In this document: positions 8,380 through 17,319 of the stretch, one piece after another
How the letters are laid out: the number at the start of each line of letters is the position of its first letter
How positions within the stretch are numbered: the first letter of the stretch is position 1
Assembly: GCF_000378085.1 (NCBI RefSeq)
Contig: NZ_KB899213.1
Span: 124,001 to 188,000 of the forward strand
Direction of reading: 5' to 3'
Length of the DNA: 64,000 nucleotides
Source: Hoylesella loescheii DSM 19665 = JCM 12249 = ATCC 15930
Lineage (GTDB): Bacteria; Bacteroidota; Bacteroidia; Bacteroidales; Bacteroidaceae
The notes under the pieces: model-generated
Told to the model about the DNA's origin: nothing
Database searches by the model: none
The model's input: only the letters and a program-made list of their open reading frames with translations
Translations under genes and position numbers: made by a program

Positions 8380-9726
8380 TTACTTTCCTTTAATCGAGAA
8401 AGCCTTCCTTTCGTGGAAGTCGTTGGTAGAGTTATTGGTGTCCATATATATAATATGTGCACCATTTTTTATCGAAGCCTCAGCATCAATGCCGCTGGGG
8501 TCGCCCGTAGAGACACCCATGCTATATCCATACACCAGCTTTCCCTTGTTCTCGGGTAGCTTTTCGGTCTCTTCCTTGTCAACGTTGCGGTACAGCGTGT
8601 AGCCCATCTTGTTTGTCATCTGCACACTTCCACCGTCTAATTCAGCAGGGAAACGTTTGTTGCTCTTTGCTATAAAGGCTGTGTTAAACACCTCTATGGC
8701 ATCAAGCACCCATTCGTTGGGCATTCTCAAGTTTGCATTCACCTTATTTTGTGCAGCTCCTGGGGCATAGATAATGTTCGAAACGTTAGTGGCATAGTCG
8801 CGTGGCGTAACGCCTTTGGTTTGGAAAATGAACATTGCAGGCGAGAAAGTGCTAAGCGGCCAGCCAGTACCTTGCCCATATTCAACGGCTCTCAGATATT
8901 GAGAAGTGGGGATAAGCCCTGATGGAGAGGGGTAATAATACTCATGGTTGTAACCCGATTCGGGGTCGTACATGGCATAATAGTCCTTGTTTGCATAGTT
9001 AACCGACTTAGAATAGGTCTTGGTATTGTCGATCGCACCATTAACATTCACCACAATTTGTGAGTAAGGTTGTATCGTTATGGGCTTTTGGAAATACCAA
9101 ATACCATGTATGGCAGGGATGAAACCTTTCCCTTCGTATTCCAATTTGCCATCTTTCATCCAATCGTTTTTGGGTGAATGAGCGCTAAATGGGTCGACCA
9201 TTCCAACGGCTAAGTTCTCAATTGTGGCCACTTCTGCACTATTATTGTAGAGGATAAAGCCCTTATCTTGGTGGAAATAGCCAGTACCTTGATCGGCAGG
9301 ACATCCTCCGCAATAAAGCTCTTTAATGATAATCTGGGCGGCCTTAGCCTTTGACAGTTTCATTTCAAGCGCTATTTCCGTAGTTGGTGGCGACACAACA
9401 ACCTTGCTTTTGTTGCCATTAAGGTGGAATTTCCATGTTCCATCGCCGCGCGTTGCACTACTACGAACGTCATAAATACCTGCTGGTACAGTGAATTCGG
9501 CCACTCCCTTAGCGTTAGTTGTGGCTACGAACACCGATGCACGTGCGTCAACAAGCTCTACTTTTGCACCTTCGTAGGGCTGAATGCTGTTTTCGGGATA
9601 CTGCAAAGTTACGTTAACCTTGCAGGTTTGCACTGTGTCTACTTTGTCGTCGCTGCTGCACGACAAAACAAGCAACGCAAAAAACGCTGCTAAGAACGAA
9701 TTGATAAGAATTGTTTTGCGATACAT
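8380..9726 (-). CDS. DUF4876 surface lipoprotein
   Basis: A 448-aa lipoprotein with lipobox LLVLSC23 followed by SSDDK, an acidic stretch typical of Bacteroidetes lipoproteins exported to the cell surface. Residues about 35-105 form a carboxypeptidase-regulatory-like (transthyretin-type) beta domain (VTLQYPENSIQPYEGAKVEL). Residues about 130-445 match what I know as DUF4876, starting at IIIKELYCGGCPADQGTGYF, with a lamin-tail-like flavour (FILYNNSAEVATIENLAVGM). It is the second gene of the TonB-receptor operon and could be the cell-surface ligand-binding partner of the receptor, as SusD is for SusC. That role is inferred from position only. Confidence 0.85.
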   Translation of the reverse strand: MYRKTILINSFLAAFFALLVLSCSSDDKVDTVQTCKVNVTLQYPENSIQPYEGAKVELVDARASVFVATTNAKGVAEFTVPAGIYDVRSSATRGDGTWKFHLNGNKSKVVVSPPTTEIALEMKLSKAKAAQIIIKELYCGGCPADQGTGYFHQDKGFILYNNSAEVATIENLAVGMVDPFSAHSPKNDWMKDGKLEYEGKGFIPAIHGIWYFQKPITIQPYSQIVVNVNGAIDNTKTYSKSVNYANKDYYAMYDPESGYNHEYYYPSPSGLIPTSQYLRAVEYGQGTGWPLSTFSPAMFIFQTKGVTPRDYATNVSNIIYAPGAAQNKVNANLRMPNEWVLDAIEVFNTAFIAKSNKRFPAELDGGSVQMTNKMGYTLYRNVDKEETEKLPENKGKLVYGYSMGVSTGDPSGIDAEASIKNGAHIIYMDTNNSTNDFHERKAFSIKGK

Positions 9727-9954
9727 AATTGCTTATTTATTAGTTAATGAGTTTTTTAGTTTATGGGGTTATGGGGTCGTGAGTGTATGAGATTGTGAGT
9801 TTATGAGGGCATAAGTTTTTTAGTTTATGGGTTCTTTAGTCTATAAGTTTTTAGCTTATGGGTTTATAAGTTTACAAGAACGTTTGCCACGCAGCAACAA
9901 TACATTTGGCTTAACTCCTTAACTCCTTACTTCTTTACTTCTTAGCAACCCCCA
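9727..9954. repeat. Low-complexity spacer: TTTATGGG and TTAACTCC tracts
   Basis: Between the receptor stop and the DUF4876 start lies about 120 bp of degenerate repeats of TTTATGGG/TTTATAAG words (about 9755-9882), then a short TTAACTCC tract (about 9909-9945). The second word recurs after other genes at 49861-49885, 50160-50195 and 52399-52436. Confidence 0.65.
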
Positions 9955-12927
9955 TCATATCTTCACTTTCAGTCCCAACCCATAGTAAAAGGCGGGCACA
10001 TACGAGCTACCATAGAGCGAAGTCTCTTGTCCTGTGCGCGTAGAACGCACCTTACTCATGGTGTTCCAAAAGTTATTGGCATAGAACATCACCTGTATGC
10101 GGTCGCCAATCTCCTTCGTTACGCTGAAATTGGCCGAGTAATAGGCCGACAAACGTTCGGGATTCATCACGAAGGCATAGTTGGTTCGTTGCACCAGTTT
10201 AGCCAAATCGTTGAACAAAGTGGGGTCGTTGTCTTTGGCCCAAGCAAACTTTTCGGCGAAGGGAATAAGTTTATCGGGCTCTTCCCACGTGCTGTAATAC
10301 TCGGGATAAACCACCATGTGCTTGTCGCGAACATCCCGCGTGTAAGGCGTTCCAAAGAAATCGTTGCCCTTTTCCAAAACGTAGCCGCGCGTTCCGTTTG
10401 GCAATTCGCTCAGCGGACGACTGTATTGATAGAGCGAACACTCAACACGTAGCGACATGATGATACGTATGCGCGGCACGTGGGTTGTGAGGGTGACGTT
10501 GAGATTGGCCTCTCGCGTGAGCGAACCGTTACTCACCGAGGGCGACGCCGCATTGTCGGTAGAGGTTGTTCCGCTACCACGATAATGCCCAATATAGGTG
10601 TATGGCTTGCCTTGGGCATTGAGCGTGCCAGCCTCCGAGGGTAAAGCGGCAAAGAGCAAGTTATCTAATCCCTTGTAAAAGTAGTAGTTGCCATCTAGTC
10701 GAAGCGAAGTGCGTAAAGCCTTGATTTGTGCAAAATCCACAATCCACTCTATGCCGAAACGTTCGGTGGGCGACCCATTCACGTACTTGCGGTTGCTTAG
10801 ATAGCCTTCCCTTTCTTTGTAAGGCAACTGTATGGGGGCATTGGCGCCCGTGATGTCGTTCACGGTTACGATGCCCGTTTGTTGGTCGATGTGGTACTCG
10901 CGATTAGCCGATGGGATGGGACAATGCTCTAATGCCGCTTGCGAAGTATATTTATAGGTGTATGGTTTGTACACCACCACAGCCGTATAAGGGTTAAACG
11001 TTTTGTGATAGAAGGCAGAGAGGTTTACGCGCGTGTGTCCAATGTTCGCTTGCAAACCAAGATCAAGCTGGTTGGTGTATTGCCATTGCAGCTGCGGATT
11101 GTACACCGCCTGCGACGGAAAGGTGTGATAGGCATAGTAGGCCTTGTTGTCGGCGGTGCTTCCAGGGGTGAATGCCAGTCGGTCGATATAGCTGGTGCGG
11201 GGGTAAAGCACTTGGAACGAGGGCAACTTAACCGACTTTCCCCAGCCCACATGTGCCGAAAGGTTTCGCACCAAGACATCCCTGCCATGCCAAAACACGT
11301 AACGAAGGTTGGCGCGTGGCGAGAGGGTTGAGGCCGTTCCGTAGGCCGAGCCTGCGATGTTACTGATGTCGTTGCGAACGCCCACAGTTAGTTCCATGTT
11401 CGAAAGCTTTCCCGTTGGCACGTTTAGGCGTTCTTCGGCATAGATGGCAAGGTTGTTCAGCGTGGGCAATTCGTGGTAACGATAGGGACGCCATGTGGGC
11501 GTTAGGCGCGCCTCCTCGTAGTAGGTGCCGCGGCCGAGGTTACGACTGCCTGTGTAATCGGCCCCAACCGACACCTTATTATACACGCGCGCGAAGCGCC
11601 TAACCCAATCGGCCTTCAACTTGAAGGCGTAACTTAGGGGTCGACTATCGTTGAAACTGCGTACATACCAATAACCTGTTGGCCCCAGAATGATGTCTGC
11701 CGAGGGACGTTTGTCATAGTCGTAGGCCACGAAGTAGCCCTCTTTCATGGTGTGGATGTAAGGCAGCGTAGTGGCCGAACTGGTATGCCCGTAATTCTCG
11801 TATAGCTGATCGGCATACGATAACGACGATTTCAGCACCAAGTTGGTGAGCCATTTGCGGTTGAGTAACCACTCGGCCGAGAAGTTTGCGGTAAGTCTGT
11901 TGTCGCGTTCTTTCCTATAACTGTCTAGTTCGCCATCGGGATCGGCCTTCGAATTATATCCGCCCACATTGCCCGTAATACCCAGATTGAGCGTTAGGGG
12001 CATGCTGTGGCGCATCAGCACGTTCATATAATGGGCCGAAAGCACGTTGCGCTGGTAGGCAGTGAAGGGCGATGTGATGTCGCCGAACGTGCGCGCGTGT
12101 TCCATGGAGAAGTTAAAGAGCCCCATTTTCCGACCAAGGTCAACGCCTTTGCTTAGTGCCAGCTGGCGTGTATTTTGGTTTAGCTTGGCTTCTACAATGA
12201 AGGGCGACTTCCCGCGACGCGTGTTTACCTTCACAACGCCGTTGCTTAGGTCGCCATACTCTACCGACGGCACGCCTGTAAGCACTTCAACGCTCTCGAT
12301 ATTGGCTGTGCTAAGGGTGCGTGTACCTGCTCCGAGCGTCTCGCCAGGTGTTGCATTGTTATCCAATCGCACGCCATCCACCTCAATGGCCGTACCAAAC
12401 GAGGCGTTACCCATCTCTCCACCGCTGCTGCGAAGGGCAATGCGGGTGTCGCGCAGCAACGAACTGTTCCACGTTTTGCCACCAGGAAGAAGGCTCATGA
12501 TGTCGCCAAGGTTCAGGGCTTGTCGGTTATCAAGGGCCAAACGGTCGATAGTGTAGCTTGTTGTGACAGCGTCGCCCTTGCGTTTGGCCACCACTTCCAC
12601 CTCGTTCAGTTTCAGGTTGTCGTCGTTAAGGCTGATGCCGATATGTGGCATACCTGTCTTTACGTTCACCTTGGTGGTAAACGTGGCGAAGCCTAGGCAA
12701 CGCACGGTGAGCGTTACGTTGCCCGATGGCACGTTCTTGATGGCGAAACGGCCCTTATTGTCAGTGATAGCCCACAGCTCGCACTCTTTTAGCGTAACGG
12801 TGGCATACTCTACTGGGGTTCCATCGCTTTTGGCTTTGATGGTGCCGTTGAGCAAAACGCCTTGCGCTTTGGCTGTTGAGGTTGCTCCCACGACAAGCAA
12901 AAGGACGGCAAAACAAATCTTGAACAT
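9955..12927 (-). CDS. TonB-dependent outer-membrane receptor (not SusC-paired)
   Basis: A 990-aa protein: signal peptide (1-21, ending AKAQ), a carboxypeptidase-D regulatory-like domain (about 25-105, LNGTIKAKSDGTPVEYATVTL), a plug domain (about 115-240, with LNLGDIMSLLPG and NASFGTAIEVDGVRLDN) and a long beta-barrel ending in GLGLKVKI. It imports a large or scarce substrate using TonB energy. No SusD gene lies beside it; instead a DUF4876 lipoprotein, a DUF6850 barrel and an M16 protease follow on the same strand, so it is not a standard glycan locus. The promoter at 12972-13003 is close to consensus. The ligand is unknown; peptide, protein or metal-bound cargo are options. Confidence 0.93.
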   Translation of the reverse strand: MFKICFAVLLLVVGATSTAKAQGVLLNGTIKAKSDGTPVEYATVTLKECELWAITDNKGRFAIKNVPSGNVTLTVRCLGFATFTTKVNVKTGMPHIGISLNDDNLKLNEVEVVAKRKGDAVTTSYTIDRLALDNRQALNLGDIMSLLPGGKTWNSSLLRDTRIALRSSGGEMGNASFGTAIEVDGVRLDNNATPGETLGAGTRTLSTANIESVEVLTGVPSVEYGDLSNGVVKVNTRRGKSPFIVEAKLNQNTRQLALSKGVDLGRKMGLFNFSMEHARTFGDITSPFTAYQRNVLSAHYMNVLMRHSMPLTLNLGITGNVGGYNSKADPDGELDSYRKERDNRLTANFSAEWLLNRKWLTNLVLKSSLSYADQLYENYGHTSSATTLPYIHTMKEGYFVAYDYDKRPSADIILGPTGYWYVRSFNDSRPLSYAFKLKADWVRRFARVYNKVSVGADYTGSRNLGRGTYYEEARLTPTWRPYRYHELPTLNNLAIYAEERLNVPTGKLSNMELTVGVRNDISNIAGSAYGTASTLSPRANLRYVFWHGRDVLVRNLSAHVGWGKSVKLPSFQVLYPRTSYIDRLAFTPGSTADNKAYYAYHTFPSQAVYNPQLQWQYTNQLDLGLQANIGHTRVNLSAFYHKTFNPYTAVVVYKPYTYKYTSQAALEHCPIPSANREYHIDQQTGIVTVNDITGANAPIQLPYKEREGYLSNRKYVNGSPTERFGIEWIVDFAQIKALRTSLRLDGNYYFYKGLDNLLFAALPSEAGTLNAQGKPYTYIGHYRGSGTTSTDNAASPSVSNGSLTREANLNVTLTTHVPRIRIIMSLRVECSLYQYSRPLSELPNGTRGYVLEKGNDFFGTPYTRDVRDKHMVVYPEYYSTWEEPDKLIPFAEKFAWAKDNDPTLFNDLAKLVQRTNYAFVMNPERLSAYYSANFSVTKEIGDRIQVMFYANNFWNTMSKVRSTRTGQETSLYGSSYVPAFYYGLGLKVKI

Positions 12928-12971
12928 TCGCTTTTAAAGGTATTTTGATGCCGATGTGAAGCACAGGCTTT

Positions 12972-13003
12972 GCAAAGTTAGGCATTATATAGAAAGCGGA
13001 CAA
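12972..13003 (-). promoter_or_regulatory. Promoter of the TonB receptor operon
   Basis: On the minus strand, TTG (13003-13001), a 20-bp spacer and TAACTTTGC (12980-12972). This is identical in geometry and -7 sequence to the greA promoter. Confidence 0.75.
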
Positions 13004-13109
13004 TACCTAAAAAAGGTGATAATAGGGGTGAATGCGGGCTTCAAGAAGTAGGAGAAGCCTGCACAAATAGAACCTAAAAAATAGTTGGCGGGTTTTGTTA
13101 GAATTGTAC

Positions 13110-14546
13110 TTACACCTTTTTGCGTCTAGCAAATGCCAGCATCTCGTTGAATACATCTACGTTGGCCAACTTCATGATGCCTAGATACAGAAGGGCAGCC
13201 ACAACAACGCGCACGCCAAGAAGTAGCGGGAGCAAGGTGATTTGTTGGGTTAAAAACCACGTGAGGGCCATCACGCCGAGGGCACAGAGAGCGAAAGGAA
13301 GTGTGTCACGAGCAAGTAGGCGCAGCTTATAATCGGCCAAACGACGCGCAAACAGTGCCCAAACGCCGAAGCAGATAATGTTGAGCATCACCAAGGCGCA
13401 TATCATCCACTTGATGCCAAAAGGGTAGAGCGACAGCATGGCCACAACCTGGGCCACGCCTAAGCCAAGGTTTACGTAGAGGTAAACCGAAGAGCAGCCC
13501 TTGCTTATCACCAAGTTGGAGAGCAAGAACGTGAGCGGGATGAATGCGCCACTGATACAAAGCAGTCTCATGAACTCGGCACTTTGCGCCCATTTCTCGG
13601 TGATGGCGATGAGGATAAACTCGTGAGCCACCATGCCCAGCCCGAAAAGCAAGGGGAAAGACAGGAAGGCTGCGAGTCGCATCATCTTTCGAAGCACCCG
13701 CAATTGTCGTTCGCGTTCGTCGCCAACGTCAACCAATACGGGCTGTGCCACCTGCGTGAGCATGCCCTGAATCAAGAAAAAGGCCTTGGAATGCCATTGG
13801 TAGGCTTGGTTGTAAGCACCCGTGCTGGCTGCCGAATAATAGTGGCCGAGCAGCAAGTTCATAATGTTGTTGTTGATATCGGTGAGAATAGCCGAGAACA
13901 ACAGTTTGCTGCTGAACTTGAACATTCGCCTAACGGGTTGCCAATCGAAGCTGAATGTGGGTCGCCAGTGCGAATAATGCCAATAAAGTAGGGTGTTGAG
14001 CAACACGTAGAGGTTGGTTTGCGTTGCCAAAGACCAATAGGCGTAGCCCTGCCAAGCCATGCCCACACCCACCAAACTAGATATAATCGTGCTGGTAAGG
14101 TTGGCTTTGGCCACCTGTTTGGCCATGATGTTTTTGGCGAGATAGGCCGATTGGGCCGTTCCGAAGCTAGAAAAAATCAGTGAGAGGAACGCATAGCGAC
14201 ACAGGGGAATTAGTTCGGGCGTGTGATAATAGTTGGCGATGAGTGGCGTAAGGAAAAAGAGTAGGGTGTAAAGGGTAACGCCCATGCAGATGTTAAACCA
14301 AAACACCGAATTGTAATCGCGGTGTTGCGGTTGCTTGATGTTGTTTAGTGCAGCCTTAAAACCACTGTTTTGCAATTCGTTTGCCACTAGCGCGAAGACG
14401 CTTATCATGGCAATCATGCCGTAGTCGGTTTTATCGAGCAGTCGTCCCAGCGCTATGCCCACGGTCACACCTATGAGTTGCATCAACACATTGTTTAATG
14501 CACCCCAGAATAAGCCCTTTGCTGTTTTCTCTTTTAATGATTCCAT
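13110..14546 (-). CDS. Polysaccharide flippase (Wzx/MATE-type, oligosaccharide-lipid translocase)
   Basis: A 478-aa integral membrane protein with about 12-14 hydrophobic helices and the N-terminal pattern KTAKGLFWGALNNVLMQLIG with GRLLDKTDYGMIAM, characteristic of the polysaccharide biosynthesis/export flippase family. Such proteins move lipid-linked sugar repeats across the inner membrane. I chose the ATG at 14546 (MESLKEKTAKG) over an in-frame start at 14603, which would add a polar extension. A promoter at 14631-14662 leaves a leader of roughly 80 nt. No glycosyltransferases adjoin it, so the glycan cannot be named. Confidence 0.9.
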   Translation of the reverse strand: MESLKEKTAKGLFWGALNNVLMQLIGVTVGIALGRLLDKTDYGMIAMISVFALVANELQNSGFKAALNNIKQPQHRDYNSVFWFNICMGVTLYTLLFFLTPLIANYYHTPELIPLCRYAFLSLIFSSFGTAQSAYLAKNIMAKQVAKANLTSTIISSLVGVGMAWQGYAYWSLATQTNLYVLLNTLLYWHYSHWRPTFSFDWQPVRRMFKFSSKLLFSAILTDINNNIMNLLLGHYYSAASTGAYNQAYQWHSKAFFLIQGMLTQVAQPVLVDVGDERERQLRVLRKMMRLAAFLSFPLLFGLGMVAHEFILIAITEKWAQSAEFMRLLCISGAFIPLTFLLSNLVISKGCSSVYLYVNLGLGVAQVVAMLSLYPFGIKWMICALVMLNIICFGVWALFARRLADYKLRLLARDTLPFALCALGVMALTWFLTQQITLLPLLLGVRVVVAALLYLGIMKLANVDVFNEMLAFARRKKV

Positions 14547-14630
14547 ACTCGTTGACAAGCAAACGGGTTGATGGCCGAACGAGGTGTTGGGCACTTCATA
14601 CACAATCCGTTTAACTTAGTTTAGACACTT

Positions 14631-14662
14631 GCAAAATTACGACTTGTTGGGAAAATGACAAA
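14631..14662 (-). promoter_or_regulatory. Promoter of the flippase gene
   Basis: Minus-strand TTTG (14662-14659), 19-bp spacer, TAATTTTGC (14639-14631). Confidence 0.7.
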
Positions 14663-14734
14663 GAAAAGGTGAAAGGAAAAGCGCCAGTAAGGCAAAAGCC
14701 TTGCGCCAGAAAACACTTGGGCGGGCGTTTAAGC

Positions 14735-14971
14735 TTATGTGCCCTGCCCCTCGGCAATGGCCTTGAAGAGGCGTTCTTCGGCGATATCGACAATGATTTT
14801 GTCGTCGAAGGCGTGTTGATACTTCATGTTAAGGAAGGCTTCGCGAAGAGCGAAGAGCCAGTGCATGCGTTTGTTAGCCCCCTTGGCCCACGCCAATAGC
14901 TCTTCCATCTGTTGGGCATTGCATCGCCCAAACACGTAGTCTTCTATGGTTTTGTTCTTAACAGGCATCAT
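14735..14971 (-). CDS. Short protein resembling the N-terminal part of a FecR-type anti-sigma factor
   Basis: A 78-aa product counted from the first Met of MMPVKNKTIEDYVFGRC. The pattern IEDYVFGRCNAQQMEELLAWAKG followed by a second helix and VDIAEERLFKAI resembles the cytoplasmic sigma-binding domain of FecR-like anti-sigma factors. The transmembrane helix and periplasmic FecR domain are missing: the frame stops 78 residues in, and I see no continuation downstream before the flippase promoter. No ECF sigma gene is adjacent; the only one in the window is 18 kb away. It may be a decayed remnant or a stand-alone small regulator. Confidence 0.5.
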   Translation of the reverse strand: MMPVKNKTIEDYVFGRCNAQQMEELLAWAKGANKRMHWLFALREAFLNMKYQHAFDDKIIVDIAEERLFKAIAEGQGT

Positions 14972-15238
14972 ATTTCTTAAAGAGAGAGTTGTAAAAAGTG
15001 GTAATCTGACCAATGCTTCTTTGCGCTACTAACGCAGCATAAGTAAGCTTGGGTTTTTAGGCCACTCTATTATCATTACAATTCAAAATGAGAAATAACC
15101 TATTAACAAACCAAAAAATACAAAAATAAGCTAAAAAGAAGTGGGCTGATAGGGGATTTGAGGGTGGTAAGAAGGAACGTCAGGATGTGTTAGTTACTCG
15201 TCTTTTCAGGCGTCTTGGGGATGAAGAATACATGTTTT

Positions 15239-15362
15239 TACGTGAACTTGGGATAAGAAACGATGTTTTTTTTGAACACTATTAGATAAAAAGCGAATGG
15301 CGCTCTCGCCAACTTCCGCGTAGCGGTAATTGACATAACGAATTGCTCTTATCTCGAACTCA
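15239..15362 (+). repeat. D element copy 3
   Basis: An intact D unit: start TACGTGAACTTGGGATAAGA, middle box TTCCGCGTAGCGGTAATTG, end CTTATCTCGAACTC. It serves as the unbroken reference for the split copy that follows. Confidence 0.7.
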
Positions 15363-15372
15363 CCCCTACTTT

Positions 15373-15803
15373 TATGTGAATTCGGCATGGGATAAGATGC
15401 CCTTTGAACACGATTAGATAAAAAACAAATGGCTATCTCACCCACTACCGCGTAGCGGTTGGTCCGTTGGTAGGGCAGGGTTGCGAACGAAGTGAGCTAC
15501 CCTGCCTAGCGGATGGAATAACAAAACAAGGCCGTAGGTCTTGGTCTTTTTATATTTACCGCAGCTGTTGTCCAGTCAATAGGCGGATATGCGGGCAAAT
15601 GCTATTGGCGAATGACATTGTTTTTGGTCATTGGTTCACATCAAACTGATAGTTTAAACGTAAAAAGACCAAGACCTACGGCCTTGTGGGATTAGGTGCA
15701 CCATTTAGACAGGGTAGGTCGTTTCACTCCCAACCCTGCCCTACCAAAAGGCCAACCGCTACGCGGTAGTTAACATAACGGATTGCTCTTAACCCGAACT
15801 CAC
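15373..15803 (+). repeat. D element copy 4 split by an A-A composite
   Basis: The left half of a D element (15373-15446) stops at its internal box. A 321-bp A-spacer-A composite follows (15447-15767), delimited by inverted boxes ACCGCGTAGCGGT (15447-15459) and ACCGCTACGCGGT (15755-15767). The right half of the D element then resumes (AGTTAACATAACGGATTGC to about 15803). The A modules (15447-15553 and 15655-15773) face each other. Confidence 0.7.
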
Positions 15804-15814
15804 CCCTACTTCTA

Positions 15815-16130
15815 TACGAATTCGGCATGGGATATGATGCCTGTTGAACACGATTAGGTGAAAAATCAATGGCTATCTCACCAACTACCGCGTAGGGGTA
15901 ACTGACATAACGGATTGCTCTTAACCGTTGCCTCGTTCGCATTTTCATTGTTTCTAAAATGCGCTTTCTAAGTCTTGGTTATGCATTATTAAATTAATCG
16001 CCGTGTTATATATGTTTTGGACGGCTGTTCCATGTTGTCTGGAATGCTGTTCCAGCTAAACTGGAACATCGTTCCAGATGATATGGAATAGGATTCCATC
16101 TTAGTGATAACAAAGCGGTTTGCCATAAAG
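15815..16130 (+). repeat. D element copy 5 joined to B element copy 2 (truncated)
   Basis: A D unit (15815-15926) lacks its right inverted end and runs into a B element starting near 15935 (TCGTTCGCATTTTCATTG). The B array (16032-16097) contains three 22-bp units, including the perfect dyad GTTCCAGCTAAACTGGAAC. The right flank diverges soon after TCTTAGTGATAAC. From here to the TetR promoter I see no other feature. Confidence 0.65.
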
Positions 16131-16422
16131 TTCATTGTAGCTAGCGGTATAACGTGTTTAGGTTAGTTGTTAAATGGATTGGAGATGGTTGTTTAATAGA
16201 CTAGGGGTAGTTGTAAAACGCAACATAAAAGTGTTATTTAACACAGCCATTAATAGAAGGATGCAAAATAAAATACCATCATTTTGAGCAAGGTAAAGGT
16301 GTAAACAACGCTTTTTGTTACAAGCATCGTGTAGCGGTTGGTATAACCCATGCAAGTTCGGCGTAAAGAATCGCATGCATGGCACGTGTATGGATGGGCA
16401 TAAGTTATTTTATGTTTAAAAC

Positions 16423-16454
16423 TTTGTTGGTTAGAAAATAAGTAGTACTTTTGC
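16423..16454 (+). promoter_or_regulatory. Promoter of the TetR-CPBP-hydrolase cluster
   Basis: TTTG (16423-16426), 19-bp spacer, TACTTTTGC (16446-16454). Transcription should begin around 16460. Confidence 0.75.
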
Positions 16455-16458
16455 ATCT

Positions 16459-16472
16459 ATAACACGTGTTAT
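16459..16472. promoter_or_regulatory. Palindromic operator, likely TetR autoregulation site
   Basis: ATAACACGTGTTAT is a perfect 14-bp palindrome centred just after the predicted transcription start and 27 bp before the TetR start codon. Its position fits repression of the cluster by its own TetR protein. Confidence 0.6.
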
Positions 16473-16498
16473 ATTACAATAGTTATATAATAAAGCTT

Positions 16499-17023
16499 AT
16501 GCCGAAATCAACAATGATATCTCAGGAAGTGATTATAGAAACCGCTTTCGAGATGGTAAGACAAGAAGGCTTCTCGGTGCTATCTGCCCGAAACATTGCC
16601 AAACAGATAGGTTGTTCAACCCAACCTATCTACTGGTGTTATAAAAATATGGACGACCTAAAAGCCGAAATTTGTAAAAAGGCCCTCCCGTATCTTCAAA
16701 ACGTCATGCTCGGTTACTCGAAAACAGGTGATCCATTCATGGATTTAGGATTGGGATATGTGCGTATGGCGTACACCGAACCTGCCCTATTCAAAGCGTT
16801 TTACATGGATAACATTATAAATGTGAAGCTAACTGACATTTTCCCAGAAAGTGAGCGAGTGGTAGAAATAATGAGAAAGAGTGAGGAATGCCGAAACCTA
16901 TCTGATGAAGAGCTGAAGAATAGCATTGCTAAAGGTTGGATGTTGGCACATGGTATTGCTTCATTGGTTGCAGTAGGTATGCTTGTTTACGACGAAGATA
17001 AAATTTTAGAGAGATTAAAATAA
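16499..17023 (+). CDS. TetR/AcrR family transcriptional regulator
   Basis: A 174-aa regulator. The N-terminal helix-turn-helix spans about residues 8-55 (VIIETAFEMVRQEGFSVLSA, ARNIAKQIGCSTQPIYWCYK), ending with the Tyr/Trp-rich recognition segment usual for the family. The C-terminal ligand domain contains GYVRMAYTEPALFKAFYMD, a pattern shared with TetR proteins carrying a WHG-like domain. I chose the ATG at 16499 over the upstream in-frame ATG at 16466, which lies inside the predicted operator. It precedes two CPBP protease genes and a hydrolase on the same strand and probably represses them. Confidence 0.9.
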   Translation: MPKSTMISQEVIIETAFEMVRQEGFSVLSARNIAKQIGCSTQPIYWCYKNMDDLKAEICKKALPYLQNVMLGYSKTGDPFMDLGLGYVRMAYTEPALFKAFYMDNIINVKLTDIFPESERVVEIMRKSEECRNLSDEELKNSIAKGWMLAHGIASLVAVGMLVYDEDKILERLK

Positions 17024-17319
17024 ACCCACCTTAATAAGAAGGAATTTGGCAGAAGTGTTGGTTAGAAAACAATTCAGATCCTCAATCCGTTGAATATAGA
17101 TGGTGTATTGCCATCATTCCGACCTGTTTCAAATAAGTAATTTAATATAAATGTATCAGGACCAAATGGGAAATGTCCCCCTAAACGTAGGGGTTGGGGT
17201 AATGATGTTTTGACTACGGAAAAGGCAAATGCCCTGCTTGGAGTACTTAAAAGGGTATCAATAAAGGCCCGGCAAACAGTGAAATATTCGTATCAGTATA
17301 AATTAATGACTTCAAAAAT
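17024..17319. other. Gap of about 300 bp between the TetR gene and the first CPBP gene
   Basis: I see no gene and no clear promoter. A short REP-like inverted motif (CCCCCTAAACGTAGGGGTTGGGG, near 17177) is the only structure noticed. Confidence 0.5.

Noticed and set aside
13034..13062. Stem-loop GCGGGCTTC/GAAGCCTGC as flippase terminator
   Set aside because: The stem has an A-C mismatch on the transcribed strand and no T-run follows. It is too weak to call.
14661..14715. Hairpin AAGGC-AAAA-GCCTT as terminator of the FecR-like stub
   Set aside because: The stem is only five base pairs and the outer GCGCC words are direct, not inverted.
15206..15948. Small frames in the repeat region, similar to each other (RAIRYVNYR-type peptides)
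   Set aside because: The similarity comes from the D elements, which recur between genes in both orientations and do not keep one frame.
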